DNA of 64,000 nucleotides, from the NCBI RefSeq assembly GCF_022808325.1, contig NZ_JALGCL010000001.1, forward strand, positions 1,008,332-1,072,331, in the 5' to 3' direction. Position 1 is the stretch's first letter. Each line of letters opens with the position of its first letter. This document shows positions 63,926-64,000 of this stretch, piece by piece. The position numbers and the translations under genes are program-made. This stretch comes from Cognatiluteimonas sedimenti (GTDB lineage Bacteria > Pseudomonadota > Gammaproteobacteria > Xanthomonadales > Xanthomonadaceae). The notes beneath the pieces are model-generated. The model was not told the DNA's origin, did not search any database, and worked only from the letters and a program-made list of their open reading frames with translations.

Positions 63926-64000
63926 TCAACCCTTCGGGCGCTTGGCGCCGTACTTGGACCGGGCCTGGCGGCGCTTGGCCACACCGGCGGCGTCGAGCGA
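63926..64000 (-). CDS. rpsL: 30S ribosomal protein S12, C-terminal 24 residues
   Basis: The right edge of the window cuts this gene. The visible end reads SLDAAGVAKRRQARSKYGAK then RPKG and a TGA stop at 63926-63928, matching the end of S12. S12 shapes the decoding centre and is where streptomycin resistance changes occur. It is the gene expected before rpsG in the str operon, 85 bp upstream of it. Confidence 0.93.
   Translation of the reverse strand, partial: SLDAAGVAKRRQARSKYGAKRPKG

Overview
The window is high-GC bacterial DNA from a gammaproteobacterium, most likely the Xanthomonadaceae/Lysobacteraceae (Lysobacter, Luteimonas, Pseudoxanthomonas or a relative). The evidence is threefold. 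The order folC-dedD-cvpA-purF and the tuf/S10/spc/alpha ribosomal order are gammaproteobacterial. There is a class II DAHP synthase and tandem S46 dipeptidyl-peptidases, both typical of xanthomonads. GTAG-headed REP hairpins lie between genes. I saw no rRNA, tRNA, CRISPR, prophage or insertion sequence.

Region 1 (1-4173) is a zinc-uptake locus, all on the minus strand: zur, an outer-membrane barrel protein with a His-containing hexapeptide repeat, znuA, znuB and a truncated merC-like gene. Two 13-bp palindromes that match the Zur box sit before the barrel gene and directly before merC. No ABC ATPase gene (znuC) is in the cluster. Region 2 (4314-15096) is housekeeping: gltX, lpxH, a DUF455 ferritin-like protein, the purF-cvpA-dedD-folC block, then a histidine phosphatase and serA joined by start/stop overlaps, and a DUF3224 gene.

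Region 3 (15179-21837) holds three tandem S46 dipeptidyl-peptidase genes whose predicted S1-pocket residue differs (Ser, Gly, Met). Region 4 (22013-37719) is mainly metabolic: threonine breakdown (tdh, kbl), an rRNA pseudouridine synthase, an OmpA protein, the methylcitrate genes prpD and prpB-prpC with mdh, fadH, a SleB-like wall hydrolase, a glutathione S-transferase, an aminotransferase and a cyclophilin. Together these point to catabolism of peptides, threonine, propionate and fatty acids. Region 5 (37872-45034) has typA/bipA, a DUF2127 membrane protein, an exported amidase, a BNR-type lipoprotein, class II DAHP synthase and dsbB.

Region 6 (45228-64000), minus strand, is the ribosomal superlocus. 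Read in transcription order it is rpsL (partial), rpsG, fusA, tuf, the S10 operon with a clear promoter and a leader of about 300 nt, the spc operon to secY, and the alpha operon to rplQ. rpmJ is missing from its usual place after secY. Hairpin-rich spacers separate secY from rpsM and rpoA from rplQ.

No wholly unknown gene system stands out. The best leads are the Zur-controlled locus (ATPase-less ABC pair, His-repeat barrel protein and MerC), the three diverged S46 peptidases, the serA-phosphatase-folC coupling, and structured non-coding spacers and repeats.
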